Source: RYN-428 sp035551995
GTDB taxonomy: Bacteria > Planctomycetota > Phycisphaerae > Tepidisphaerales > Tepidisphaeraceae
Direction of reading: 5' to 3'
DNA: 64,000 bases
Assembly: GCA_035551995.1 (NCBI GenBank)
Contig: DASZME010000025.1
Span: forward strand, 1-64,000
Shown here: positions 1-9,232 of the stretch, in pieces
How the letters are laid out: each line of letters begins with the position of its first letter
Position numbering within the stretch: the stretch's first letter is position 1
Notes under the pieces: model-generated
Told to the model about the DNA's origin: nothing
The model's input: only the letters and a program-made list of their open reading frames with translations
The model's database searches: none
Position numbers and translations under genes: made by a program

Positions 1-53
1 GGAGCGCACGGGGAGGGTTCGCACGCATGCGATGTGCGGTTTAGGCGAAAGGA

Positions 54-2261
54 TTAAGCGGAAACGGTGACTGCCGACGCGATATTGTTAAGTGGATTCG
101 AATCGGCGGGATTGCTTACCGGCGTTGCCGATGCGATGAGATAATAACTTCCGGCGGCGATATTCGGCGCGACAAAATGAAGCCGAAGCGAGATCGAACG
201 CCCGGCTTTCAGCGCGAAGGCATGGGCCGGCAGACTCGCCAAAACCACCGCATTTGGACCCAGGGCCGGCCCGGCGGAGCTATAGAGGAGGAGGCTCAAA
301 TTTCCCGTAGCGGCCATCGTGCCGACGTTTTGCACAAGAATGGTGGCGATGCCGGCGTGGCCGGGATCGACGACGACGGTCGCGTTGCCGCCGAACGAAG
401 TCGCGAGATCGACATGGGCGGGGCTGATGGTCACGGGGGCCAGAGCGTCGGCTTCAACCGTGGTGGAATTGATGTTGTCCGAAGCGGAGCCGACGATGAA
501 ATAGGCGCCGTCGAGCGCGCTGGAATAGGTAAATTTCAGAGACTCTCTCTTAGAGCCGCCCGCGCGGAGATTGACCTTCGGCAACGTGATGGTGGCGATC
601 GGCATGTCGTCGGAGGAGAGCACGTTATCGGTGGAAGCGTAGAGTTTAACTGTGACGGGGCCGTCGAATTTGGCGACAGTGGAATTGCCGAGCATCAGTT
701 GCAGGGCGCCGGTGGAACCGGCGACCACCGAATCGGTGGGGACGCCGATGAACGTGGCGGTGATTGGAGAAGGGGGCGGCTGCGGTATTTGCACAGGCGT
801 CACCGGTACGACGGGAACGATGGGAGTAACCGGAACGATCGGCGTGCCGCCGGATCCGATTGGAGCGCCTCCGGTCCCGGCCGGTATCGTCGTGGTCATG
901 AGCGCGGCAATGACGGCGGCGGCCTTCGGGGAACCGAGGCCGGTGACGACGTCGTAGCCGGGCGTTGAAGTCGTGACGATTTTGTGGTTGCCGGTCGTGA
1001 AGCCTCCATTGAACGGATCGCGGCCGGTGCTGGTGTACGCGCCGCCGGTAAAGTTCGGCGGGTCGACGACGTCGTTAAACTCGGCCTGATAGCCGGCATA
1101 CCCGGTCGTGCCGGGCGGGCTGTAAGGGGCGTAAAGCGTTTCGATGGTCTGGGTGGGGCCGTCGAGCGTGGCTTGATTGGCCAAAACCCGTCCTTGGTTG
1201 GCGATAGCGATCAGCGCCGCCCATTGCGGAGCGCCCGCGCTTGTTCCACCGAAGACCTGCCACCCGGATTCGCCCTGATCGGGCAAGGAATCGTAGACGG
1301 CAAAGCCGGTGTTTGGATCGCCGTCGTAGGCGACGTCGGGCGTGCTTTTTTTGCCGGTTTTCTGAACGCCATACTGGTAGGTCGGCTCCGGTTCGATGGT
1401 GCTGTATCCGCCGGTGGTATCGACCCAGGTCGTTTCGGTGGCATAGTTTCCGTTGGCGTCGGTCGTCAGCGTGGTGCCGCCGACGGACAATACGTTTGGC
1501 GAACTGGCCGGCCAGGAAACGCCGTTGGCGCTTCCGCCGTCGCCGGCCGAGGCTACGAAAGTGACGGGCTGGTGGCCGGCGGGAGTGGTGAAATCGGGAT
1601 CCAACGAGGTCTGATTTTCGGTGTCGCCATACGCATCGCCGACGGAGAACTCGCTGCCTCCAAAGCTCATCGACACGACCGAAACGCCGGCGGACTTGCG
1701 CGCGTAATTCACCGCGGCCATCAGGTCGTCGTTCGTTGCGGACGTGGCTTCGACGAGCAGAATATTGGCGCCGGGCGCGATCGCGTGAGACCATTCCACA
1801 TCGAGCGAAATTTCCCCGGCCCAGTCCGCATCCACGGTCGGAAGCGCAGCGCCGCCGGTTTGATTGACCACCTTCAGATTCGGCGTTGGTAAACCGTACT
1901 GCGCATCAAACGTCGCCAGGTCGCTGGCAATGACCGGATCGTTATAGGCATCGATAATCGCGATCGTCTGCCCGGCGCCGTTGGCCGCGGTCGGCGAGAT
2001 CGTGACATTATTAAAGCCGTAAGCTTGTTCCACCTGGGCTGGCGATAAACCGAGAACCGGCTGGGCGGCCGCCGCATTGGGCTTGGTCAAATCAAACGTC
2101 ATGACGCCGACGGCGGCCGACAGCAACCGCCGGTTTTCCAGTGATTCCACCGCGGACGCCGGGATCTTTTGCCCGCGACCCGCCCCGGCGGCCTTACTTG
2201 TATTCTTGCGAACCATGCGACCAAAATGAAACATGCGTCCTCGTTGCTGAAGAACCCCCAT
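54..2261 (-). CDS. Secreted sedolisin-like (S53) serine peptidase with LEPR-XLL export motif
   Basis: A 735-residue protein, probably a secreted acid serine-carboxyl peptidase. Residues 40-49 (SLENRRLLSA) are the planctomycete LEPR-XLL type N-terminal motif. The peptidase core follows: E150 and D154 in 'EISLDVEW' fit the Glu/Asp pair of the S53 family, and S341 in 'GGTSAGAP' fits the nucleophile. 'ASAGDGGSANG' lies near where the oxyanion Asp is expected. No separate propeptide domain is evident. After a Pro/Val-rich linker at about 470-500 come about 240 residues of Ig-like, CARDB-like beta repeats, probably for surface or matrix attachment. The ATG is preceded by GGGAGG six bases upstream. 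The gene is divergent from miaB across 124 bp. The S53 call is fairly firm; the substrate is unknown. Confidence 0.8.
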   Translation of the reverse strand: MGVLQQRGRMFHFGRMVRKNTSKAAGAGRGQKIPASAVESLENRRLLSAAVGVMTFDLTKPNAAAAQPVLGLSPAQVEQAYGFNNVTISPTAANGAGQTIAIIDAYNDPVIASDLATFDAQYGLPTPNLKVVNQTGGAALPTVDADWAGEISLDVEWSHAIAPGANILLVEATSATNDDLMAAVNYARKSAGVSVVSMSFGGSEFSVGDAYGDTENQTSLDPDFTTPAGHQPVTFVASAGDGGSANGVSWPASSPNVLSVGGTTLTTDANGNYATETTWVDTTGGYSTIEPEPTYQYGVQKTGKKSTPDVAYDGDPNTGFAVYDSLPDQGESGWQVFGGTSAGAPQWAALIAIANQGRVLANQATLDGPTQTIETLYAPYSPPGTTGYAGYQAEFNDVVDPPNFTGGAYTSTGRDPFNGGFTTGNHKIVTTSTPGYDVVTGLGSPKAAAVIAALMTTTIPAGTGGAPIGSGGTPIVPVTPIVPVVPVTPVQIPQPPPSPITATFIGVPTDSVVAGSTGALQLMLGNSTVAKFDGPVTVKLYASTDNVLSSDDMPIATITLPKVNLRAGGSKRESLKFTYSSALDGAYFIVGSASDNINSTTVEADALAPVTISPAHVDLATSFGGNATVVVDPGHAGIATILVQNVGTMAATGNLSLLLYSSAGPALGPNAVVLASLPAHAFALKAGRSISLRLHFVAPNIAAGSYYLIASATPVSNPADSNPLNNIASAVTVSA

Positions 2262-2385
2262 GCTCTGCCTCCCGCTTTTTTACACGCGTGCTCAACCACG
2301 GTTTATTGGCAGACCTGAATTTCCGCTGGAATTTTCCGCCTGGCGCCATTGACTGGCACGCGATCCGAACCTGCACTATCATAGC

Positions 2386-3882
2386 GTGACAATTATGCGT
2401 CGCAAGCTCTATCTCGAAACCTTCGGCTGCCAAATGAACGTGCTTGACAGCGAGCTCGTCCTTGGCCAGCTTCGTTCCCATGGTTATGAAAGTATAGAAG
2501 ACAGAGACGGCGCCGACGTCATTTTATACAACACTTGCTCCGTTCGCGAACATGCCGAGCAAAAAGTCTGGTCGCGCCTCGGCGAACTTCGCGATCGCAA
2601 GAAAGCCGACCCAAGCTTGATCATTGGCGTTATCGGATGCATGGCCGAGCGAGACGGCAAAACCATTTTCCAACGTCATCCGCATATCGATATTCTCTGC
2701 GGTCCCGGCGAATTGGACAAGCTCGCCTCCCTCGTTCACAACGCCGTCGTCACCGGTCAAGCCGGCAAGCGCGAACGGCAAATCGCCTTGATGGGCGCGG
2801 CCGTCCGGCGCTCCGGCACGCTCGACGCCGCCGAGGACACGCTGGAATTGCTCGATCTTTCCCGCAGCGTCAGCGCTCACGACAATGTCGCGCAAGCCTA
2901 CGTCCGCATCACTCGCGGCTGCAATAAATTCTGCACGTATTGCGTCGTTCCCTATACGCGCGGCCCGGAGGTGCATCGCCCGCCGCAAAATATCGTCGAT
3001 GAAGTCAGGCGATTGGCCGACGCCGGCGTGCGCGAAGTGACGCTTCTGGGGCAGACGATCAATCACTACCTTTACGGCCATGGCGATGGCCGCAAGACGA
3101 CGTTCGCCGAGCTTCTTTACGAGATTCACGAAGCGGTTCCTCATTTGCCGCGGCTTCGATTCGTGACCAGTTTTCCGCGGGATTTCACGGACGACGCGTT
3201 GCGGGTCATGCGCGATTGCGAAAGGATCTGCCGCTACCTCCACGTCCCCGCCCAGAGCGGCAGCGACCGAATCCTGAAACTCATGAATCGCGGCTACACG
3301 GCCAGCCAGTACCTGGATCTGATCGACCGCGCGAAAGCTGTTATGCCGGACATCTGCATCGCCAGCGATTTTATCGTCGGGTTCCCGACCGAAACCGAAG
3401 AGGACTTTGAAAAAACGGCGGGGTTGGTGAGGCGCTGCGGATTCAAGAACTCCTTCATTTTCAAGTATTCGCCGAGGCCGGGAACGACGGCGATCGATCG
3501 GTTTCTGGATGATGTCCCTGAAGATATCAAAAAGCGCAGAAACAACGAATTGCTCGCGGTGCAGCAAGAAGTATGCGCGGAGAATAACCGCCGGATGGTC
3601 GGCAAGACCGTGCAGGTGATGGTGGAGGGGCGGAGCAAGCTGGCGTCGAAACCGTCGTATCCGTCGGCGCCGCACGGAGTTGAACTGGGCTGGGAAAAAC
3701 GCCGGACCGAGCGTGAAGCCGCGATCGCTCCCGACGACGTCCAACTCATCGGCCGCACCGGCGGCGATCAAATCGTCGCCTTTGACGGGGACCTTTCGCT
3801 AAAGGGCCAGTTGATCGATGTCGAGATCGTCGATGCCAGAAACATGACATTGTTCGGCAAGACCGCCGCGGTGGCGGTGTAG
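2386..3882 (+). CDS. miaB: tRNA-2-methylthio-N6-dimethylallyladenosine synthase MiaB
   Basis: Radical-SAM methylthiotransferase that converts i6A37 to ms2i6A37 in tRNAs reading UNN codons. The N-terminal UPF0004 domain holds three cluster-binding cysteines: C15 in 'ETFGCQMN', C51 in 'YNTCSVRE' and C85 in 'GCMAER'. The radical-SAM motif is C179-x3-C183-x2-C186 in 'RGCNKFCTYC', and a C-terminal TRAM-like segment follows. 'FGCQMN' points to MiaB rather than RimO or MtaB. At 498 residues it is slightly longer than usual. The GTG at 2386 and an ATG at 2395 are both possible starts. No Shine-Dalgarno is visible, and TATCAT at 2377-2382 lies so close that the mRNA may be nearly leaderless. It is the only housekeeping gene in the window and converges with the T6SS locus. 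Confidence 0.95.
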   Translation: MTIMRRKLYLETFGCQMNVLDSELVLGQLRSHGYESIEDRDGADVILYNTCSVREHAEQKVWSRLGELRDRKKADPSLIIGVIGCMAERDGKTIFQRHPHIDILCGPGELDKLASLVHNAVVTGQAGKRERQIALMGAAVRRSGTLDAAEDTLELLDLSRSVSAHDNVAQAYVRITRGCNKFCTYCVVPYTRGPEVHRPPQNIVDEVRRLADAGVREVTLLGQTINHYLYGHGDGRKTTFAELLYEIHEAVPHLPRLRFVTSFPRDFTDDALRVMRDCERICRYLHVPAQSGSDRILKLMNRGYTASQYLDLIDRAKAVMPDICIASDFIVGFPTETEEDFEKTAGLVRRCGFKNSFIFKYSPRPGTTAIDRFLDDVPEDIKKRRNNELLAVQQEVCAENNRRMVGKTVQVMVEGRSKLASKPSYPSAPHGVELGWEKRRTEREAAIAPDDVQLIGRTGGDQIVAFDGDLSLKGQLIDVEIVDARNMTLFGKTAAVAV

Positions 3883-3914
3883 GGCGTGGTGTTGCAGGAC
3901 ATTCGCTGTTTTCG

Positions 3915-5006
3915 CTATTGGATGCGCGGCAAATGCATGTCATCTGAGTGTTCAGGGCCCCGCCCTTGGCCGCTGCCCGCGATGATCTGCGTAAGCTCGG
4001 CGGCTGAGATTTTCGAGAGTGGTTTTGTTATCAGAAAACATCTGCCGCTCGAGAGGACCAAAAACAAGTCGGTTTGGGAGTGGTTTCTTTCCGCCAGGTC
4101 AAACCAGTCTCCCGGAGACATGTGCGGATGTCTCGAAAGCAGGGAGATGATGCGGACGGCGCCGCGATCGGCGCGTCGACGATGCAAAAGCGACGACCGC
4201 AGGCGCGCCGCCCACTTGTCTTTGGCGCTTAGCGCGGCGGCATATTTCAAGCGACGGGAATAAGATGTGGTCGCGGTGATATGTTCGATTCGCGAACGCG
4301 ACGATGGTGTCGCCGGCGGCCCCGTCACGATCTTTGCGGGGGTGGTTGATTTTGCGGTGAAAGCGCGCCGTTTTCGCGGCCAGGAACGTTGCGCGTCGCG
4401 AACCGCCGATAGGAATTCTTCCGAAGAGCGCCGCGGTACCCCCAGATAGGCGCCAAGCGCGTCGACATGCTTAACCGCCCAATCCAGCGATGCTCCATCA
4501 AACTTGTAAAGGCACGAGCCAACGATCAACGGCGACCGCCGGGACGTTCCGGCCTGGGGGTTGGGCGCATCCTGGCTGTTCAGGATGGCGAGAACGCCGG
4601 TGAAACGGCCCCGCCGCCACACGACCATTCGCGGAGGCAGATGGTTGGAGCTGTACGCCGCTTCGATTGCGGGGCGCAGCCGGCGATGAAAATCGTTGAA
4701 CGGTTTCGGGACGGGCGGCAAAACATTCACGTCGATAAAGTCTTTCCATGCCGGATGCTTGCCGAAAACATAAAGTTGTATCGAAGGCCCTCTCCCCAGA
4801 CGATAGATCGCTTTTACGGTTCGAATGAACAGCCCTGGAATCCAACGGTAGGCCGATCGCGCCGCCGCACGAACGCTTTCGAGGCGCGCACGCAATTTCA
4901 CGGGAGCCGGACCAACGCCAGTCGCGGGGGTTGACGCCGACGCAATGCAGGCAGTGCCCGCGCGCGTCTGGCTGTCGTTCTTGGAATGAGAATCCGACGC
5001 CTCCAT
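3915..5006 (-). CDS. TagF-like T6SS accessory protein (module 1)
   Basis: A 363-residue protein, last in the first T6SS membrane operon, 19 bases after tssM. The first 75 residues are basic and low-complexity. Around residues 78-93 it reads 'LYVFGKHPAWKDFIDVN', which resembles the 'GKxPxxxDF' opening of TagF-domain proteins. In Pseudomonas TagF is a post-translational repressor of T6SS assembly. The middle and C-terminal parts are not recognised; the C-terminus is Arg-rich, then ends in a hydrophobic segment. The equivalent position after the second tssM holds a much larger protein with a related 'LGKHPVVPDH' N-terminus, which supports the assignment. No membrane segment is obvious. TagF by motif and position only. 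Confidence 0.55.
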   Translation of the reverse strand: MEASDSHSKNDSQTRAGTACIASASTPATGVGPAPVKLRARLESVRAAARSAYRWIPGLFIRTVKAIYRLGRGPSIQLYVFGKHPAWKDFIDVNVLPPVPKPFNDFHRRLRPAIEAAYSSNHLPPRMVVWRRGRFTGVLAILNSQDAPNPQAGTSRRSPLIVGSCLYKFDGASLDWAVKHVDALGAYLGVPRRSSEEFLSAVRDAQRSWPRKRRAFTAKSTTPAKIVTGPPATPSSRSRIEHITATTSYSRRLKYAAALSAKDKWAARLRSSLLHRRRADRGAVRIISLLSRHPHMSPGDWFDLAERNHSQTDLFLVLSSGRCFLITKPLSKISAAELTQIIAGSGQGRGPEHSDDMHLPRIQ

Positions 5007-5025
5007 GAATCGTCACCTTGTGCGG

Positions 5026-8000
5026 TCAGTTCGATACGTCGGGAACGCGCGGCGGAATGGTTCCCTGCGGAAGCGGATTGCCCTCAAAGTTGATCGTGAG
5101 AACAATGCTCGAGCCGCCCGGATGGACCAGCGGCGTTTCAAGCAAGGGAATCGGGGGAATCTGGCCATCCGGATTTTTCATCGCCAGGCGGAGCACCGCC
5201 CACGGCGCCGCCAAGTCTACGTCTTTGATTGTCGCCGTGATTGCGGCGTTATCCTCGCCGCTGTCTCGCAGCGAAACGATGAATCCGCCGAGTAAATTCC
5301 CTCCTGACTTGACCAGGAAGCGCCTGGGATTGTCGGTTAAATTGATTCGCGGCGCCGGATCGACCCCCACTTGTTGCAGAAATACCGCCGACCATGGGCC
5401 GACCTTGTTGTATTTGGAAAAACGCAATTCCCAATGGCCGGCGTCTTTCTTCAAAAGATCGTTCTGTGGTGATTCCTTCTTTAGAAAACCGTTCATGCGC
5501 CGAAGCCAGCCGAGGTAATCATCCCACGGCTTATCGATCACCTGCACGTCGCGGATCTTCTCCGACATCGGATGCCGAAGATCCTGTGAGCCGACCGGGA
5601 GCACGAAGTCGATCTGGCTCATCAACACGTCGATGTTCTCATCCGCCCAATTTTCGGCTCCGTCACAGAGCGGGAATTTGTTGGCCGTGGAATTGGAAAG
5701 CGAGAGCATCGCGGAACGGACAGCGGGCCTGGCGTCGGCGACCAGCACATTAACCGCCTGATCCAAAAGGCTCGACCAGAAGATGTCGGCGGCGGATGCG
5801 GCGTTCGGCGCCAGCAATGGCGTCGCGAGATTTAATCGCGCGTCAAGCGTCGCGGGAGTTTTCAGCAATTTCGTGCGAGTCTCGACCGCGCCTTGAAAGT
5901 CCCACCCGTGCAAGAACGCGCAGATTGGTTCGGCAAATGCCGGCGCCGACGTGTTCTTCAACGGCGTCAACTCCGCGAGGGCGCTATCGCTGACGTCGGA
6001 AAAAAGACGCTGTTCCGCCAGCGCCTTGAGCGCTTGAAACGGGGTATGCAAGGCATCCATAAAGCTGGCGTCGATCCGCGCGCGCGCATCGTCGATCTTG
6101 AAGCCTTGAACGTCCTTCCAACTCGCCAGATTCGGCTTTTTTAGCGCCCCGACCGCGTCATGCCACGCGGTACAGCATTTCATTCCGTAGGTCTGCAAGT
6201 TGGTCTTGATGGTATCAAGCGAAATCTTCAAGTCGTTGCGGCTCGCCAGATCGTTGTCGGAGAATTCGCCGTTCGCCCACTCCATGGCGTTAACCCATTC
6301 CGAAAACACCTTTGGAGCCACGTCGTTGGAATAGGTTAACTGCGAGACGAAGTATTTCCCGGCCGCGATCTTGATCGTGAAATCCGCCTCGGTCTTTCCG
6401 TTGACCTCAGCGTCGGTGGTTGACCAGATATGGAGTTTATTGACCATCGCCGCGTCAAGGGCGCGAATTCGTCGCGACGCGAACGCGTCGGCGACCGTCC
6501 GCGAACAAATGGTTTCGAATTGCCGCTGGAGCGCCGTCTCCGGCCGTGTGGCGGGAGACGCGTCGATCGGCATCAACGCCGATTCATGTTTGATATAATC
6601 TTGCTGACCTCGGAAATCCGCGTCGAATGCTTTGAGGACGCCGGGCAGTTTGAAAAAAGGATGCGGGTACGGACCGGAAGCGGCGGCGCCCAAACTGTCG
6701 GCCTGCCAATCCTGAATTGCCCTAATCACCTCGCGGTAACAATCATAACGCTCGACGATGCGGGGCCGCGCCATGCCCGCGCCAAGATGCTTGCGGTAGA
6801 ACTCGTTGAGATCGAGTTCGAGCTTTGCGTGCGAGTCAGGTTCCGCGGCGGGCGCCGTATAGCCGGCGGCGGCGCATAACTTTTCTCGCGCCGCGGCCAA
6901 TGCCTGATCGAAATTCGACATCGCCATTTTCAAATCGATGAGATTGACTTCCCTGCCGCCCGCATTGATCACGTCGCGCACGTTTTGCAAATCCACCGGC
7001 GCGTCCAGCGTCGCGGCCAGCGCCGAGCCCAATGGGCCGGTCTTTTCCGTAATGGCGTGACGATCAACTGAAGGCGCCTCCCATAGCGCCGTCACCGAAT
7101 CGACCAGTTGCTTCTTTGAGTCAAGGTCGTGAAGCCGGGCCGCGGGATCGACAGTCCCGTCGACGCTGGGAATAAGCAGGCGGTCCTTGCTCAGGAATTG
7201 CTCGTTCTCGTAGTCGGCTAACTCACGAACCGCCAGAAGCAGCGGCTGGTTGTTCTTGACGACGGCGTCGACATCCGACTGCCTTGCCGCGATCCACGCC
7301 GCCAACGCGTTTTGCGACGCGCCGATAATGGCGTTTCTTTGCTCTTCGGTCAGGGTGGCGTCGGCATCGGCTCCCGCCATGCCGGCGCCTTGCCTGAGCA
7401 ACTCGCTTACGGCCGTGGCTTGGAGGTGGGCGGGGTCAGCGCGGGAACCGGAAAGTCCAAATTTCGCCGACTCGATCGCCAGCGTAAGCAGATCCGAAAC
7501 GCGGGGCGGCGGCGATTTTGCGTCCAGGACTTGCAGAATCGAGCAGAGCAACTTGACTTGTCCGGAGGAGGAATCGCCGGGCATCCGCGACGCCGGTCGC
7601 AGTGAGGGCAAAAAGACGAGATCGCGGAACAGGCTTTCCGCAGTGGAGACGCGCGCGGCGTTGAGTCCTGTCGACAGCGGCAAGAGCCAGTTAGACATAT
7701 TTTCCGCGCCGAGCCTGACGGCGTTTTGATGGAGTTGAAGGAGGGTTTGTCCGTCTTTGGTTCGCCGATTTCCGGCGTAAGCTCCGGCGGCGTCGAAGAG
7801 GGCGAGGTCGTTGAAGTTTCCGGATTCGACGTTGCCGGCGAATTGTCCCCACAACTCGCGATGGGGGCGGGTACGTCCGGCCGTTTGCATGTAGCCCAGC
7901 GCGGTGCTGACAAGCAGCGCGGCCGCCGCCGCGAGCGTTCCGCCGACCAGCACCCGCCCGCGCCGCCGCGCCGTCGACACCACGTCTTCCAGCGGCGTAA

Positions 8001-9231
8001 CCATTCCCGCTTCGGGGATCATCTTGTCCAGAAATAAATCGCGAATGAAGAACGCCCGATCCGACGCCCCGCGACGGGACTGCGGCAACTGTTCAAGTCC
8101 CAGCGCCTTTTGAAGCTCGAAGTCCAGCGCCTGACCCGTCTGCAAGGCGGAAGTGAAGTAGATGCCGCGAAGGAACGGGGGCGAGTGATTTCCGAATCGA
8201 TCGACGAATTGCGTAACCAGATCTTCCAGGCCGGCGAGCATGCCGCTCACGGCATGGGGAAAGGCGAACATCTCGTCGAGATGATCGATCCGGTGTTGCG
8301 CGGTCTCGCGCGTCGTGAACCCTCGGCGGACGCGCGAGGTTCTGCGCTCACGCAGGTTTTCAACCAGTTCTTGCAGTCCCGCGCGCACTTCCTGAGGCGT
8401 GGTCACGCGATCATCGACGCGCGGATCCTGCGTATTGGACCATCCGACGATCTGAAAGCTCGAACGAAGATCAGCGGTTGCCGGAAAGTAGTCGGAAAAA
8501 CCGGTGACCAGATCGCTCTTGGTCACCAGCAAATAAAGCGGAAATCGGACGCGCAACTCGTTTCGCGCGACCTCCACCTGCCGGGCCAGTAATTCCGCCT
8601 TACGCCGCAGAACGTCCGGACTCCCCAGCAGATCGATCGATGAAATGGCGAGCACCATCCCATTGATCGGCTGGATGGGGCGGGCGTCGCGGACGTGCTG
8701 GAGAAACGCGATCCAGCGCTGGTCGGGGTTTTCGATCATGTCGCCGGCCGAATCGAGCACGACGGCATTTTCGAAGAACCACCAATCGAACATGAACGTG
8801 CCGTTTTTCCCCTGATTGGCGTCGGTGAGCGATTGGCCGTCGGGACCGAGCACCAGCGGCAAATTGGCGGCGCGAAGGGCGGCGGTTTTTCCGACCGACG
8901 TTTCCCCGCACAGCAGATACCACGGCTTGTCATATGCTCCGATCATGCGCGCAAAGCCGGGATCCCATTTGCCGGCCAGTTCCGAATCGACCGCGCGATT
9001 GAGGCTGGCGCGCCGCTTTTTTTCGAGGTATCGCACGATCATCGCCCAGCCGGCCAGTCCGGTGGCCCCCGCCCACAGACCGCACGCCGCCGCTTTCAGA
9101 CCCGGCCCGATGTCGCCCGATCGGAACACCATCACCACTACCGCCGATCCGGCGATCGCCAGCAGAAAGGCGAACGCCATGATCAGGTGATAATCCGTGA
9201 ATCGGTCCCATGAGAACCGGCGTCGTGACAT
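5026..9231 (-). CDS. tssM: T6SS membrane complex ATPase-like protein TssM/IcmF (copy 1)
   Basis: Large inner-membrane core of the T6SS membrane complex, about 1,401 residues. Two N-terminal membrane helices (about 15-36 and 46-65) precede a cytoplasmic NTPase-like domain whose Walker A is 'GETSVGKT' (about 106-113). A third helix (about 425-447) precedes the long periplasmic region, which ends in the beta-rich C-terminal domain expected to meet TssJ. The ATG at 9231 sits one base after the tssL stop (TGA-C-ATG) with GGAA upstream, and is preferred to an upstream TTG at 9243. It is translationally coupled to tssL. A diverged second copy lies at 51562-55773. Confidence 0.93.
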   Translation of the reverse strand: MSRRRFSWDRFTDYHLIMAFAFLLAIAGSAVVVMVFRSGDIGPGLKAAACGLWAGATGLAGWAMIVRYLEKKRRASLNRAVDSELAGKWDPGFARMIGAYDKPWYLLCGETSVGKTAALRAANLPLVLGPDGQSLTDANQGKNGTFMFDWWFFENAVVLDSAGDMIENPDQRWIAFLQHVRDARPIQPINGMVLAISSIDLLGSPDVLRRKAELLARQVEVARNELRVRFPLYLLVTKSDLVTGFSDYFPATADLRSSFQIVGWSNTQDPRVDDRVTTPQEVRAGLQELVENLRERRTSRVRRGFTTRETAQHRIDHLDEMFAFPHAVSGMLAGLEDLVTQFVDRFGNHSPPFLRGIYFTSALQTGQALDFELQKALGLEQLPQSRRGASDRAFFIRDLFLDKMIPEAGMVTPLEDVVSTARRRGRVLVGGTLAAAAALLVSTALGYMQTAGRTRPHRELWGQFAGNVESGNFNDLALFDAAGAYAGNRRTKDGQTLLQLHQNAVRLGAENMSNWLLPLSTGLNAARVSTAESLFRDLVFLPSLRPASRMPGDSSSGQVKLLCSILQVLDAKSPPPRVSDLLTLAIESAKFGLSGSRADPAHLQATAVSELLRQGAGMAGADADATLTEEQRNAIIGASQNALAAWIAARQSDVDAVVKNNQPLLLAVRELADYENEQFLSKDRLLIPSVDGTVDPAARLHDLDSKKQLVDSVTALWEAPSVDRHAITEKTGPLGSALAATLDAPVDLQNVRDVINAGGREVNLIDLKMAMSNFDQALAAAREKLCAAAGYTAPAAEPDSHAKLELDLNEFYRKHLGAGMARPRIVERYDCYREVIRAIQDWQADSLGAAASGPYPHPFFKLPGVLKAFDADFRGQQDYIKHESALMPIDASPATRPETALQRQFETICSRTVADAFASRRIRALDAAMVNKLHIWSTTDAEVNGKTEADFTIKIAAGKYFVSQLTYSNDVAPKVFSEWVNAMEWANGEFSDNDLASRNDLKISLDTIKTNLQTYGMKCCTAWHDAVGALKKPNLASWKDVQGFKIDDARARIDASFMDALHTPFQALKALAEQRLFSDVSDSALAELTPLKNTSAPAFAEPICAFLHGWDFQGAVETRTKLLKTPATLDARLNLATPLLAPNAASAADIFWSSLLDQAVNVLVADARPAVRSAMLSLSNSTANKFPLCDGAENWADENIDVLMSQIDFVLPVGSQDLRHPMSEKIRDVQVIDKPWDDYLGWLRRMNGFLKKESPQNDLLKKDAGHWELRFSKYNKVGPWSAVFLQQVGVDPAPRINLTDNPRRFLVKSGGNLLGGFIVSLRDSGEDNAAITATIKDVDLAAPWAVLRLAMKNPDGQIPPIPLLETPLVHPGGSSIVLTINFEGNPLPQGTIPPRVPDVSN

Positions 9232-9232
9232 G

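Noticed and set aside
1..53. Left edge of the window
   Set aside because: Too short to assign any feature.
984..1892. 302-residue plus-strand open frame
   Set aside because: Antisense to the S53 peptidase core; low-complexity Gly/Arg/Val-rich.
2524..3771. 415-residue minus-strand open frame
   Set aside because: Entirely antisense to miaB, whose cysteine motifs are clear.
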